A DNA stretch of 64,000 bases from Ruminococcaceae bacterium UBA5406 (GCA_002407675.1 DHNW01000010.1:137336-201335), one strand, 5' to 3'. Shown: positions 18,154 through 27,104, counted from the first letter of the stretch. Notes: generated from the sequence alone by a model not told the origin. Numbers and translations: made by a program.

Positions 18154-19053
18154 GTGCCGGCAGCTATTGCTCATTATCTGTTAGCGCTGAAAGCGCTGGA
18201 ACAATATCAGAAAGATCAGAAGGAAAACGAAATTTCCGTCCAAAAGGATGCTTATCTTTGGGGTGCCCAGGGGCCGGATTTTTTGTTTTACGACCTGCCT
18301 TTTCCATGGAAACACGGGAAAAGTTTGAATATTCTCGGCCGAGTGCTCCATAAGTCTAATCCGACGAATCTTCTTTCATGCATGCAGGTCTATGCGGTCG
18401 ACCATAAAAGCGATAATTCCGTATTATCTTATTTTTTAGGATTTTTATGCCATTACAGTCTGGATCGCACGGTGCATCCTTATATTTATTTTCAGATACA
18501 GTCTTTGCGAAAAAAGTATCCACACTGTTCAGATGCTTTTTTGCACTGTCAGATCGAATCAGCGCTAGATGTAATTCTTCTCCGTCATGAAACGGGGGAA
18601 ATTCCGACTGAATTTAATCTAAAAAAAACCGTTCCAAAAAATAAAGATGTCATGAATATGATTGCAGTACTATATAGTTCGCTTTTGCAAAGCCTTTTTT
18701 CAAAAAAAATCCCGGAAAAATCCGTACTGCGGGCGGAGCATATCTGCCGTTTTACAGCAGGGCTGCAAAATGATCGGACAGGCCTTAAAAAACTGCTGTT
18801 CACAAATTATGAAAAGAAGCATAGTAAATTTTTATGTTCTTGCTTTTTTCGCGGAATTTTGGAAAGTGACGATTTTGACTACGCTAATATTCTGGAATCG
18901 CCTTGGAAATGGCCGCTAGAAAGCGGCCGGATGCGAAATGAAAGTTTCTTCTCATTATTTGAATCCGCATGCTCGGAAAGTGTTCAATTTATGAAAGAAA
19001 TTTTTTATGAAAAAGATTTTGAAAAGATGACAAGAGGCATTCCATTTTCATAA
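18154..19053 (+). CDS. Zinc-dependent phospholipase C-like domain protein
   Basis: Resembles the zinc-dependent phospholipase C / S1-P1 nuclease-like fold family (PF00882) common in Firmicutes. Visible metal-ligand candidates are the N-terminal AHYLLALKAL, WGAQGPDFLFYDLP near residue 40, CHYSLDRTVHPYIY near residue 100, and LRHETGE near 145. No signal peptide is visible, so it may act inside the cell; in relatives the substrate is unknown. The 299-residue frame starts with GTG after GGGGTGA. It lies 13 bases before luxS and is probably cotranscribed with it. Family assignment is reasonable, activity is not established. Confidence 0.7.
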   Translation: MPAAIAHYLLALKALEQYQKDQKENEISVQKDAYLWGAQGPDFLFYDLPFPWKHGKSLNILGRVLHKSNPTNLLSCMQVYAVDHKSDNSVLSYFLGFLCHYSLDRTVHPYIYFQIQSLRKKYPHCSDAFLHCQIESALDVILLRHETGEIPTEFNLKKTVPKNKDVMNMIAVLYSSLLQSLFSKKIPEKSVLRAEHICRFTAGLQNDRTGLKKLLFTNYEKKHSKFLCSCFFRGILESDDFDYANILESPWKWPLESGRMRNESFFSLFESACSESVQFMKEIFYEKDFEKMTRGIPFS

Positions 19054-19066
19054 GGAGAAGATATCA

Positions 19067-19519
19067 ATGAAGAAAATCGCAAGCTTTTGTGTCGACCATA
19101 CAAAATTGAAACCTGGAATCTATCTTTCAAGGATAGACGGTGATATTATTACCTACGATATCCGCATGAAAAAGCCAAATACGCCGCCGTTTCTGTCAAA
19201 TGGATCGCTGCACACGATTGAGCATTTATTTGCTACCTTTGCACGCAATTCGGAATATGCTGATCACGTGATCTACTTTGGCCCTATGGGCTGTCGGACA
19301 GGTTTTTATTTTTTACTAAGAAATGTGGATAAAGCAGATGCTGTTCAACTGATCATTCGGATTTTTCGGCAGATTGCGGATTACAGTGGAGAGATTCCAG
19401 GAGCTACCGCTTCGGAATGCGGAAATTTTCGGGAACATGATCTTTCGGGAGCAGTAAAAGAGGCAAAAGCATATTTACCGGTTATTCAAAATTGGAACGA
19501 ACAGATGCTGGAATATTAA
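19067..19519 (+). CDS. luxS: S-ribosylhomocysteine lyase LuxS
   Basis: Cleaves S-ribosylhomocysteine to homocysteine and DPD, the autoinducer-2 precursor, in the activated methyl cycle. The metal site is HTIEH (His49, His53) plus Cys118 in SECGNFREHDL; catalytic Cys76 is in PMGCRTGFY. The 150-residue length is typical. A good AAGGAG site precedes ATG 19067. No pfs (SAH nucleosidase) gene is nearby. Confidence 0.96.
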   Translation: MKKIASFCVDHTKLKPGIYLSRIDGDIITYDIRMKKPNTPPFLSNGSLHTIEHLFATFARNSEYADHVIYFGPMGCRTGFYFLLRNVDKADAVQLIIRIFRQIADYSGEIPGATASECGNFREHDLSGAVKEAKAYLPVIQNWNEQMLEY

Positions 19520-19548
19520 AGTTTTATTAGAAATATCCTTTCAATGGG

Positions 19549-19577
19549 TTGCAAAATAGTTACATTTGTTGTATGAT
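19549..19577 (+). promoter_or_regulatory. Promoter of the M23 endopeptidase gene
   Basis: TTGCAA (19549-19554), 17 bases, TATGAT (19572-19577), 56 bases before the chosen ATG 19634. Confidence 0.55.
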
Positions 19578-19633
19578 AAAAGCCATAGATTACAAATTGT
19601 AATGATTTGCAACATTCAGAAAGGATATTTTTC

Positions 19634-21334
19634 ATGCGGTCTGGATCAAAGAAAAAACTTGAACGTACATCTTTTTTTCAGATTTCTGTGGTCGGCTGCC
19701 GATTTTTATATATTGTTGGCATTCAAAGTATACGGATCAGCAAGCGAGCTCGGAAAAGAATCCAGTTATTTTTTTTACCAGTTAGTTCTTTTGCCAAACA
19801 TCTATATTCTTCAACGCTTGGAGAACAGCTGCATCGAATCCGCCATGAAATTGCGTCAATTCGTGACGGATTTAACGTTGCAAAGACAAGGCTGTCCCAT
19901 GCCAGGCATGAGAGTTTTGGGTGTGCAGTTTTGGAATTTTTTCAGATTGTGCGCAGAAGCTTTGTCCTTCATCGTAATTTTGTGTATTCTTGTTTGAATT
20001 TTGCGGTTCCGGTTTTGTCAATTCTGCTTTTATTTTCTGTTATCCATTTTTGGAATGGCGTCCCTTTTGGTCTGGTCTTGACAAATAAAGGTGAAACAAT
20101 TGCCTCCATAGAAAGTGAAAGTATTTATGAAAAAGCAGCGGAAATGGTCAATCAGCGGATGGTGCATAATACAGATCAAACCGATGTAAAAATTGATTTT
20201 AAACCTGTATTTCAACTGACAACCGAAGTGCCGTCCGGCTATGCGACTGCTGAAGCCGTTTGTGACCGTTTAATTAAACAATCAAATGGGATTATTGAGG
20301 AAGGCTGCGGCCTTTATGTTGATGGAAAATTTCAGGGTGCTGTGAAAAGCAGTGCCGATATGAGATATATACTGCAAAATTTTTTAAATTCTGCGAAGGG
20401 CAATGATACTGAAACCATTGTAAAATTTTCTCAAAACGTTGAAACTGTAAATGGTCTGTTTCCAACGGCGGCGTTGATCAGTACGAATCAAATGGAAAAA
20501 ACCATTGGTCAAACAAAAAATACTGTGCAGACATATACGGTTCAAAAAGGGGATACGGTTTCATCCATTGCTAAAGCAAACCATATGACGATTTCGGAGC
20601 TGAATGCGCTCAATCATAATCAACTGGGCGATTCCATCCATCTGGGTGACCTTATTGTTCTTAAAGTAGGGGTCCCGATGCTTTCAGTTGAGTTAATTAA
20701 AACTTTGACGTATGAACAGGAAATTCCTTATAAGACTATTACTCAGAATGATGACACAAAATATACCGATTACTCAAAAATAGTAATCAATGGTGTAAAT
20801 GGAAAGCAAAGATGCACCGATAAAGTCTATTCAATTAATGGAGTAGACACTAAAAGGGACACTATTTCTAAGGTTACTTTGCTTGAACCGGTCAATAAAG
20901 TAGTTTTAACAGGAACGAAGAAGAAACCCAAAAATCAGAAAGGGATTGCAACTGGAAAATTAATGTGGCCAATTCCTTCCATCCATACCATAACTTCTTA
21001 TTTTGCGTGGCGGTGGGGAAAATTTCACACTGGCATTGATATTTCTGGCTCAAATGCTTATGGAAAGATTATTGTCGCAGCGGATGGCGGAGTTGTAACC
21101 CTTGCCGGAAAAAATGATGGATATGGGAATTGTGTCATTATAAACCACAGAAATGGAATCAAAACACTCTATGGCCACTGCAGCAGTCTTTTGGTTTCTG
21201 CTGGCCAGCAAGTTTCGAAAGGGCAGGCCATTGCTAAAATTGGAAGTTCTGGCCACTCAACAGGGCCGCACTGTCATTTTGAAGTCATTAAAAACGGTCA
21301 GAAGGTAAACCCTTTAAGATTTGTTTCACCATAA
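19634..21334 (+). CDS. Membrane-anchored M23 cell-wall endopeptidase with LysM and G5 domains
   Basis: Likely peptidoglycan endopeptidase of 566 residues. Order of parts: a basic, Arg/Lys-rich cytoplasmic N-terminal region of about 120 residues; one membrane segment at roughly 120-140 (FAVPVLSILLLF); an extracellular stalk; a LysM module near 300-345 (YTVQKGDTVSSIAKAN...LNHNQLGDSIHLGD); a G5-like module near 355-430; and an M23 domain from about 443 with zinc ligands in FHTGIDIS and GPHCHFEV plus the LYGHCSSL loop. ATG 19634 follows AAGG with fair spacing; the upstream start at 19607 lacks a ribosome site. The type II membrane topology places the protease outside the cell. Substrate bond and timing are unknown. 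Confidence 0.88.
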   Translation: MRSGSKKKLERTSFFQISVVGCRFLYIVGIQSIRISKRARKRIQLFFLPVSSFAKHLYSSTLGEQLHRIRHEIASIRDGFNVAKTRLSHARHESFGCAVLEFFQIVRRSFVLHRNFVYSCLNFAVPVLSILLLFSVIHFWNGVPFGLVLTNKGETIASIESESIYEKAAEMVNQRMVHNTDQTDVKIDFKPVFQLTTEVPSGYATAEAVCDRLIKQSNGIIEEGCGLYVDGKFQGAVKSSADMRYILQNFLNSAKGNDTETIVKFSQNVETVNGLFPTAALISTNQMEKTIGQTKNTVQTYTVQKGDTVSSIAKANHMTISELNALNHNQLGDSIHLGDLIVLKVGVPMLSVELIKTLTYEQEIPYKTITQNDDTKYTDYSKIVINGVNGKQRCTDKVYSINGVDTKRDTISKVTLLEPVNKVVLTGTKKKPKNQKGIATGKLMWPIPSIHTITSYFAWRWGKFHTGIDISGSNAYGKIIVAADGGVVTLAGKNDGYGNCVIINHRNGIKTLYGHCSSLLVSAGQQVSKGQAIAKIGSSGHSTGPHCHFEVIKNGQKVNPLRFVSP

Positions 21335-21649
21335 TATTTTTTCTGATGGAAATTTATCAAAACCGTGTTTTTCGGCCATAAAACAAGGGTTGATTATATT
21401 GACTTTTTTAGTTTAGTGTATTATTATTTACTTAGTATTTCCGGGTTTTTAGAATGTGCTTGTGGTAAAGATAGTAAAGATAGTATAGAATATTTACCAC
21501 AGGCTAATATTTGTGTAACAAAACCTGTATGAACTGTTTATGAATTTTCTTTTATCTTTTTAATAGTCTTCTTTATCATAGCACTAAATATTTTATGAAA
21601 ATCTGTTATACTATATTAGTGTTTTGATTTTAGATTGGAGCGTACCGCA
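21335..21649 (+). other. Intergenic region with promoter, long hairpin and direct repeats
   Basis: A 315-base stretch without a gene. It holds a promoter (21399-21427), a 12-bp imperfect inverted repeat 21458-21469 / 21493-21504 (one mismatch) whose loop contains a direct repeat of AAGATAGTA, and, nearer murA, a TATACT -10 element (21607-21612) with TG in front. I see no ORF with a ribosome site here. It could be a long murA leader or encode a small RNA. Confidence 0.5.
21399..21427 (+). promoter_or_regulatory. Putative promoter upstream of murA
   Basis: TTGACT (21399-21404), 17 bases, TATTAT (21422-21427). It lies more than 200 bases before murA, so a transcript from it would include the hairpin at 21458-21504. 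Confidence 0.6.
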
Positions 21650-22933
21650 TTGGATAAATTCGTTATTAAAGGCGGCAATCGCCTATCAGGTGAGGTAAAT
21701 ATCAGCGGTGCAAAAAACGCCGCTATTGCGATTATTCCGGCCACTATTTTATCAGACGGCATATGCCGAATTGAAAATGTACCGCAAATTTCAGATGTGA
21801 CTTCTATTACAAGAATTTTGTATGATATGGGGGCAAAAATCCGTTGGGCTAATAAATCCACTCTTGAAATTGATTCTTCTTCTATTAAGACTTACGTTGC
21901 TTCAGAGGAATTAGCAAGGCATATGCGCGGCTCGTATTACCTTTTAGGAGCGCTTTTAGGGCGCTTTCATCATGCGGTTGTTACTATGCCGGGTGGTTGT
22001 GATTTCGGTGTCAGACCGATTGACCAGCATTTAAAAGGTTTTGCGGCCTTGGGGGCAAAGTATCGGCTGGAAGGCGGTATGGTTGATGTTTCAGCGGATC
22101 GCCTTGTGGGGAATAATATCTATCTCGATGTAGTATCTGTTGGCGCAACAGCCAATATTATTTTGTCTGCTGTAAAGGCAGAGGGCGTTACGGTCATTGA
22201 AAATGCTGCAAAAGAACCTCATATTGTAGATTTGGCCAATTTTTTAAATTCCATGGGTGCTGATATCCGTGGAGCGGGCACTGACGTTATCAAAATATAT
22301 GGAGTCCAACATTTAGGCGGGACAACCTATTCCATTATTCCAGATCCAATCGAAGCGGGAACTTATATGGTGGCGGCGGCGGCTACCAAAGGGGACGTTT
22401 TGGTCAAAAACGTAATTCCTAAACACTTAGAGTCCATTTCCGCTAAATTAGAGGAAATGGGAGTGCAGATTGACGAATTTGACGATTCTATCCGTGTTCG
22501 CAGAGACGGCAGATTGAATAAATGTAATATTAAAACAATGCCGCACCCTGGTTTTCCAACAGATATGCAGCCACAGATGGCTGTTTTGCTTTCGCTGGCA
22601 GAAGGGACCAGCATTATAAATGAAAGTGTATGGGATAATCGTTTTCGCTACGTAGAAGAATTAAAGCGCATGGGGGCGCAAATATCGGTTGATGGCAAAT
22701 TGGCGGTGGTGGAGGGAGTAGAACACCTTGATGCTGCTCCAGTAAAGGCTACGGATCTCCGTGCAGGGGCAGCATTGGTAATTGCGGCTCTATGTGCTCA
22801 TGGAACAACACAAATTGAAAATATCCGTCAGATTGAGCGCGGATATGAAAATATTGAATCTAAGTTGAATCAGTTAGGTGCCGATATAAAACGCATTCAT
22901 AAGGCTGAAGAAGAAACTGCACAGGCAATATGA
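21650..22933 (+). CDS. murA: UDP-N-acetylglucosamine 1-carboxyvinyltransferase
   Basis: First committed step of peptidoglycan synthesis: transfers enolpyruvate from PEP to UDP-GlcNAc. Two-domain EPSP-synthase-like fold with GEVNISGAKNAA at the start and the loop PGGCDFGVRPIDQH holding the catalytic cysteine (Cys117), so sensitivity to fosfomycin is expected from the family. TTG 21650 is chosen because GGAG at 21637-21640 lies 9 bases upstream and MDKFVIKGGN matches homologues; the TTG at 21635 would overlap that site. The product is 427 residues. The genome may hold a second murA, as many Firmicutes do. Confidence 0.95.
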   Translation: MDKFVIKGGNRLSGEVNISGAKNAAIAIIPATILSDGICRIENVPQISDVTSITRILYDMGAKIRWANKSTLEIDSSSIKTYVASEELARHMRGSYYLLGALLGRFHHAVVTMPGGCDFGVRPIDQHLKGFAALGAKYRLEGGMVDVSADRLVGNNIYLDVVSVGATANIILSAVKAEGVTVIENAAKEPHIVDLANFLNSMGADIRGAGTDVIKIYGVQHLGGTTYSIIPDPIEAGTYMVAAAATKGDVLVKNVIPKHLESISAKLEEMGVQIDEFDDSIRVRRDGRLNKCNIKTMPHPGFPTDMQPQMAVLLSLAEGTSIINESVWDNRFRYVEELKRMGAQISVDGKLAVVEGVEHLDAAPVKATDLRAGAALVIAALCAHGTTQIENIRQIERGYENIESKLNQLGADIKRIHKAEEETAQAI

Positions 22934-22956
22934 GTGATGAGCGGTTTGTTCTGCTG

Positions 22957-22985
22957 AGGATTGGCAAGAGAGCCAATCCTTTTTT
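22957..22985 (+). terminator. Intrinsic terminator/attenuator between murA and the WalJ-like gene
   Basis: Perfect 9-bp stem AGGATTGGC (22957-22965) / GCCAATCCT (22972-22980) with a 6-base loop and a T5 tract. The T tract runs into GGAGGG, the ribosome site of the next gene, so readthrough must supply that gene unless it has another promoter. Confidence 0.75.
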
Positions 22986-22996
22986 GGAGGGATACA

Positions 22997-23791
22997 ATGG
23001 CAAGATTTTGCCCGCTTTTCAGCGGAAGCAGTGGCAATAGTTATTACATAGGATCAGCCCAAGAAGGAATTTTGATTGATGCTGGACGTTCAGCAAAACA
23101 GTTAACCAATATGCTGGAAAAATGTGAAATTAAAATATCAGCAGTAAAAGCTATTTTTATTACTCATGAACATTCCGATCATGTGTCTGGTTTGCGTGTA
23201 TTTGCGTCTCGTTTTCATTTACCAGTTTATGCATCTGCCGGTACTATGGAGGCCCTTCAAGCAATTGGATGCCTGAATGATAAATTCTCCAGCAATGTCA
23301 TTCAATCAGAAGGGGTGGAATGTGCCAATATGAAAGTTAAACCATTTCGCATTCCGCATGACAGCGCAGAATGCGTTGGTTACAAAGTTGAAACAAGTGA
23401 CGGACGGGTGATTTCCCTTTCCACCGATTTAGGATTTTTATCCGAGTCGGTCAAAAATGAACTGGCTGGTTCCGATATGGTCGTTTTGGAATCTAATCAT
23501 GATGTTGGCATGCTGCAAAATGGTCCTTATCCATACCCTTTGAAGCGCCGAATTCTTTCCAATGGCGGACATCTTTCCAACAGCGACTGTTCCTCGGAGT
23601 TATATCCCTTGGTGAAAAAGGGGACGACGCGGTTTGTTCTTGCCCATTTAAGCGCTGAAAATAATACTCCGGAACTTGCCTACCAGACGGCGCTTTGTTC
23701 ATTGACCATGTCTGGTTTGAAGCAGGGAAAAGATTTTGAACTTTATGTTGCACCGAGAGCCAATACATCCGGAAAAATGATCATTTTTTAA
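22997..23791 (+). CDS. MBL-fold metallo-hydrolase, YycJ/WalJ-like
   Basis: Metallo-beta-lactamase-fold protein of 264 residues resembling WalJ/YycJ, which in other Firmicutes is linked to the WalRK cell-wall regulon and to coordination of division with replication; the substrate is not settled. The zinc motif FITHEHSDHVSGL lies near residue 55, with further ligands in LSTDLGFL, LESNHD and GGHLSN. ATG 22997 follows GGAGGG; the earlier start at 22961 lies in the terminator stem and is rejected. No walRK genes are adjacent here, so the name rests on sequence only. Confidence 0.8.
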   Translation: MARFCPLFSGSSGNSYYIGSAQEGILIDAGRSAKQLTNMLEKCEIKISAVKAIFITHEHSDHVSGLRVFASRFHLPVYASAGTMEALQAIGCLNDKFSSNVIQSEGVECANMKVKPFRIPHDSAECVGYKVETSDGRVISLSTDLGFLSESVKNELAGSDMVVLESNHDVGMLQNGPYPYPLKRRILSNGGHLSNSDCSSELYPLVKKGTTRFVLAHLSAENNTPELAYQTALCSLTMSGLKQGKDFELYVAPRANTSGKMIIF

Positions 23792-23802
23792 AATTTTATG
23801 AT

Positions 23803-23845
23803 AAAAAGAGCCGCTGCAAAATGAAAATTTGCAACGGCTCTTTTT
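23803..23845. terminator. Bidirectional terminator between convergent genes
   Basis: 18-bp stem 23803-23820 / 23828-23845 with one mismatch, A-rich on the left and T-rich on the right, so it can end transcripts from both the WalJ-like gene (+) and the lysine operon (-). Confidence 0.85.
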
Positions 23846-23853
23846 GAAAATCA

Positions 23854-24315
23854 TCAGAAACAAATGCCCTTCTCCATGACTTTCATTACTTCTGGAAAAT
23901 CCGAAGCAGTAATCAGCATGGAAATATCAATTTCCGAAGTCGTAATTAACCGAATATCTGCATTGGCACTTGAAACTGCCTCAAATACTTGAGCGGCTAT
24001 ACCGGGCGTATGCACCATGTTTGGATCGTATACGGAAATTTTACAATTTCCACTGCTGACGATTGCTTTGATTTTAGCTTTGTCGCGCAGTTCACACGTA
24101 AAACTTAATATTTTGTCAAGATCATTATCAGCAATGGTGAAAGAAACCGAGGTGTAAGCACCATGCGTTGGTGACAGCGAAATCATATCCACGTCAACGC
24201 CAAGCTGACCGATTTGGCGAAAAACATCCGTTACAAAGCCCAATTCAGATGGGCAATTTTGCAGCGTGACCAACGTAATATCCGTGGATGTAGAAATTTT
24301 AGGAGATACCGTCAT
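23854..24315 (-). CDS. Stand-alone double-ACT protein resembling the aspartokinase regulatory region
   Basis: A 153-residue protein made only of two ACT domains, like the C-terminal regulatory half of aspartokinase: TLVTLQNCPSELGFVTDVF in the first, and ISVYDPNMVHTPGIAAQVFEA followed by the ITTSEIDISMLI pattern in the second. The kinase domain (N-terminal KFGG motif, catalytic core) is absent. Length matches the beta subunit that Bacillus subtilis aspartokinase II makes from an internal start. ATG 24315 is favoured by GAGGAAAC just upstream; ATG 24339 overlaps the dapB stop (ATGA) but has no ribosome site. It is the last gene of the lysine-riboswitch operon. A lysine- or threonine-binding regulatory partner for a distant aspartokinase is inference. 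Confidence 0.8.
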   Translation of the reverse strand: MTVSPKISTSTDITLVTLQNCPSELGFVTDVFRQIGQLGVDVDMISLSPTHGAYTSVSFTIADNDLDKILSFTCELRDKAKIKAIVSSGNCKISVYDPNMVHTPGIAAQVFEAVSSANADIRLITTSEIDISMLITASDFPEVMKVMEKGICF

Positions 24316-24335
24316 ATCAGTTTCCTCTTTTCCAT

Positions 24336-25085
24336 TCATTTGATCATATCGGACATTCTGTAGAGCCCGGGGGCCTTTTGGATTAAGAAAGATGCTGCAT
24401 GCAGTGCGCCAAGAGCAAAAATATCCTTCGATTGTGCTGAATGAGAAATCGTCAGCACCTCCTGCGGCCCAGCGAAAATTACATCATGTTCGCCAACAAT
24501 TGTGCCCCCACGAATTGAATGAATACCAATTTCATTATGTTCACGCTTTTTGCGCTGAGAATGCCGGTCATAAACATAATGCATATTAGTTTTCAGAACG
24601 GAAGAAATACCGTCGGCAATCATTAGAGCTGTTCCACTCGGTGCATCAACTTTTTGATTGTGGTGTTTTTCAACGATTTCAATATCAAAACTGTTTCCTA
24701 AAACTTTCGCTGCCGTTTTAGCGAGTTCAATCAGCAAATTTATCCCAAGTGACATGTTGCCAGAAAAGAAAATTTGTACTTCTTTTGAGGCTGCTTCAAT
24801 ATCTTTAATTTGTTCCTTGCTGTATCCTGTAGTGCACAGAACCAAAGGCACATGGTGATGGGTTCCATAAGTCAGCAGGGAGGGGAGAAGAGAAGGATTT
24901 GAAAAATCAATTAATACATCTATTTTGCGGTTGATTTCTTCCGGTGCCGAAAAGATTGGAATAGGGAACGCATTTTCTTTTCTTGAATCGACTCCGGCAA
25001 CAATATGGTATTCTGCAGAGCCGGTTGCACATTTTAAGAGCACGTGCCCCATTGTTCCGCAGCAACCGCTTAATATAATTTCCAT
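24336..25085 (-). CDS. dapB: 4-hydroxy-tetrahydrodipicolinate reductase
   Basis: NAD(P)H-dependent reductase of the diaminopimelate/lysine pathway. The Rossmann motif MEIILSGCCGTMGHVL opens the protein; VEKHHNQKVDAPSGTALMIA carries the catalytic HHxxKxDAPSGTA signature, and ALHAASFL ends it. The product is 249 residues from ATG 25085, which has AAGGAAG 8 bases upstream; the start at 25106 would take in that ribosome site. It follows dapA by 21 bases. Confidence 0.96.
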   Translation of the reverse strand: MEIILSGCCGTMGHVLLKCATGSAEYHIVAGVDSRKENAFPIPIFSAPEEINRKIDVLIDFSNPSLLPSLLTYGTHHHVPLVLCTTGYSKEQIKDIEAASKEVQIFFSGNMSLGINLLIELAKTAAKVLGNSFDIEIVEKHHNQKVDAPSGTALMIADGISSVLKTNMHYVYDRHSQRKKREHNEIGIHSIRGGTIVGEHDVIFAGPQEVLTISHSAQSKDIFALGALHAASFLIQKAPGLYRMSDMIK

Positions 25086-25106
25086 ACTTTTAACTTCCTT
25101 TTGCAA

Positions 25107-25997
25107 TTAACAGATCAATCCGTATTGATCCAGGACCTGATGGAGCTTTTGGGTGTTTTCAGCACTTAGTTCTGTCAGCGGGAGACGGCATTCACCGCAG
25201 TCCCAGCCTGCCATCTTCATCGCAGCTTTCACTGGTATTGGATTGACATCAATAAAAAGAGCATTCATTAATTCCAGATATTTCAGAAAAGCATTCCGGC
25301 TGGCTTCTATGTTTCCCTTGAAATAGTCGTGGCAGATATGGCCCATCTGCTTTGGGATTAGGTTGGCGCTTGTTGAAATAACACCTTTTCCACCCAGCGA
25401 AAGGATTGGAAGGGTCAGATTGTCTTCCCCGGAATACATAGTCAGATCGTCACCGCATAGAGAAATCGTTTTTGCGGCGGCGGCAAGATCACCGCTTGCT
25501 TCCTTAGTTGCCACAATTCTAGGGTGTTTCGAAAGTTCCTTATAAGTTTCAGGCTTAATAATGCAGCCGGTGCGGGAAGGGATATTATATAGAATAATTG
25601 GAATACGGACACGATCGGCAATATAATAAAAATGTTTTACTAAACCGGCCTGCGAAGTTTTATTGTAGTATGGAGTGATTAGTAAAAGTCCATCTGCCCC
25701 CAAATCCTGCAGCGCGAGGGATAGATCAAGAGCATACCGGGTGTCGTTGCTCCCAGAACTGGCAATGACAGGAATCTTTTTTTGGACTCGTTTTACGATA
25801 AATTCAATAATCCGACAGTGTTCTTCATGGCTGAGCACCGGGGATTCGCCGGTAGTCGCACAGGCTACAATGGCATCCGTTCCATGGCTTAGATGAAAAT
25901 CCACCAGTTTCCCAAGCATATCGTAATTGACGGAACCGTCCTGGTTCATAGGGGTAATCAAGGCAACGGCTGAACCGGTAAAAATTGTCTCCTTCAT
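25107..25997 (-). CDS. dapA: 4-hydroxy-tetrahydrodipicolinate synthase
   Basis: Condenses pyruvate with aspartate semialdehyde, first step of the lysine/diaminopimelate branch. TIM-barrel class I aldolase of 296 residues with CATTGESPVLSHEEH, PYYNKTSQ (catalytic Tyr) and the Schiff-base lysine in VATKEASGD. The ribosome site is GGAGG in the asd-dapA gap of 27 bases. Confidence 0.97.
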   Translation of the reverse strand: MKETIFTGSAVALITPMNQDGSVNYDMLGKLVDFHLSHGTDAIVACATTGESPVLSHEEHCRIIEFIVKRVQKKIPVIASSGSNDTRYALDLSLALQDLGADGLLLITPYYNKTSQAGLVKHFYYIADRVRIPIILYNIPSRTGCIIKPETYKELSKHPRIVATKEASGDLAAAAKTISLCGDDLTMYSGEDNLTLPILSLGGKGVISTSANLIPKQMGHICHDYFKGNIEASRNAFLKYLELMNALFIDVNPIPVKAAMKMAGWDCGECRLPLTELSAENTQKLHQVLDQYGLIC

Positions 25998-26024
25998 TTT
26001 TGCAGCCTCCCAGCATACATATAA

Positions 26025-27104
26025 TTAGTCTAGATAACCCTTTGCGCATAGAAGCTCTGCCATCAGAACTCCGCCTCCCGCCGCGCCGCGAAGGGTATTA
26101 TGAGACAGACAAACAAACTTGATATCATACTGACTGTCCGGGCGGAGCCTTCCAATAGAAACGGCCATACCGTTCTCCAGATTGCGATCCAGTCTGGACT
26201 GCGGCCGATCATCTTCACGAAAATAATGCAGAAACTGCTTAGGCGCGCTTGGAAGGCCAAGCCGCTGCGGTTCACCAGTGTAATTTTCCCATCTGGCGAT
26301 GATTTCATCCAGCGGAATTTTCTTTTCATAGGAGGCAAACACCGCCGCCGTGTGTCCGTCGGAAACAGGTACGCGCAAACACTGGGTTGTAATATTCGGT
26401 TCAGTGGCGTTGACAATCAAGCCATCTTTCACATGACCCCAAATTTTCATTGGCTCATTTTCTGACTTGCCCTCTTCGCCGCCGATGAACGGAATAACAT
26501 TATCAACCATTTCCGGCCATGTGCGGAATGTTTTTCCAGCTCCGGAAATTGCCTGATAGGTGCAGGCTAATACTTTTGTTACGCCTAAATCCAGCAAGGG
26601 AGTAACCGCCGGAACGTAGCTTTGGATGGAACAGTTGGATTTTACCGCAACAAAACCGCGCTTTGTTCCCAAACGTTTGCGTTGTGTTTCAATTACCGCA
26701 GCATGTTCCGGGTTAATCTCCGGGATAATCATCGGTACGTCAGGCAGACCGCGGTTTGCACTGTTGTTGGAAAAGACAGGGCATTCGGCTTTTGCATAAG
26801 CTTCTTCCAGTTCGCGGGTCTTCTGTTTGTCCATATTGATCGCGCAGAAAACGAAATCGACGCGATCCACAATTTTCTTTAAATCTTTTTCTGCATCCAA
26901 TATTACAATGTTTTTCATAGATGCCGGAATGGGCGTATTCATTTGCCAGCGACTATCAACGGCTTCTTCATAGGTTTTGCCTGCGGAACGGGAGCTAGCT
27001 GCCAGAGCAGAAACGGTAAACCAAGGATGATTTTCAAGGAGCGTGGCAAATCTCTGACCTACCATACCTGTTGCCCCGATAATCCCCACATGATATTGCT
27101 TCAT
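26025..27104 (-). CDS. asd: Aspartate-semialdehyde dehydrogenase
   Basis: Reduces aspartyl phosphate to aspartate semialdehyde, feeding lysine, threonine and methionine. IIGATGMVGQRF opens the NADP domain; the active-site Cys is in VKSNCSIQSYVPAV. Sequence and length (359 residues) fit the archaeal/fungal-like class rather than the classical B. subtilis-type enzyme. ATG 27104 gives the family N-terminus; GGAGG lies about 11 bases upstream. It is the first gene after the lysine riboswitch and its terminator. Confidence 0.95.
   Translation of the reverse strand: MKQYHVGIIGATGMVGQRFATLLENHPWFTVSALAASSRSAGKTYEEAVDSRWQMNTPIPASMKNIVILDAEKDLKKIVDRVDFVFCAINMDKQKTRELEEAYAKAECPVFSNNSANRGLPDVPMIIPEINPEHAAVIETQRKRLGTKRGFVAVKSNCSIQSYVPAVTPLLDLGVTKVLACTYQAISGAGKTFRTWPEMVDNVIPFIGGEEGKSENEPMKIWGHVKDGLIVNATEPNITTQCLRVPVSDGHTAAVFASYEKKIPLDEIIARWENYTGEPQRLGLPSAPKQFLHYFREDDRPQSRLDRNLENGMAVSIGRLRPDSQYDIKFVCLSHNTLRGAAGGGVLMAELLCAKGYLD

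Noticed and set aside
19566..19997. 143-residue open frame overlapping the M23 endopeptidase N-terminus
   Set aside because: It overlaps the M23 gene in another frame, lacks a ribosome site, and shows no recognisable domain. The M23 frame continues into LysM, G5 and M23 domains.
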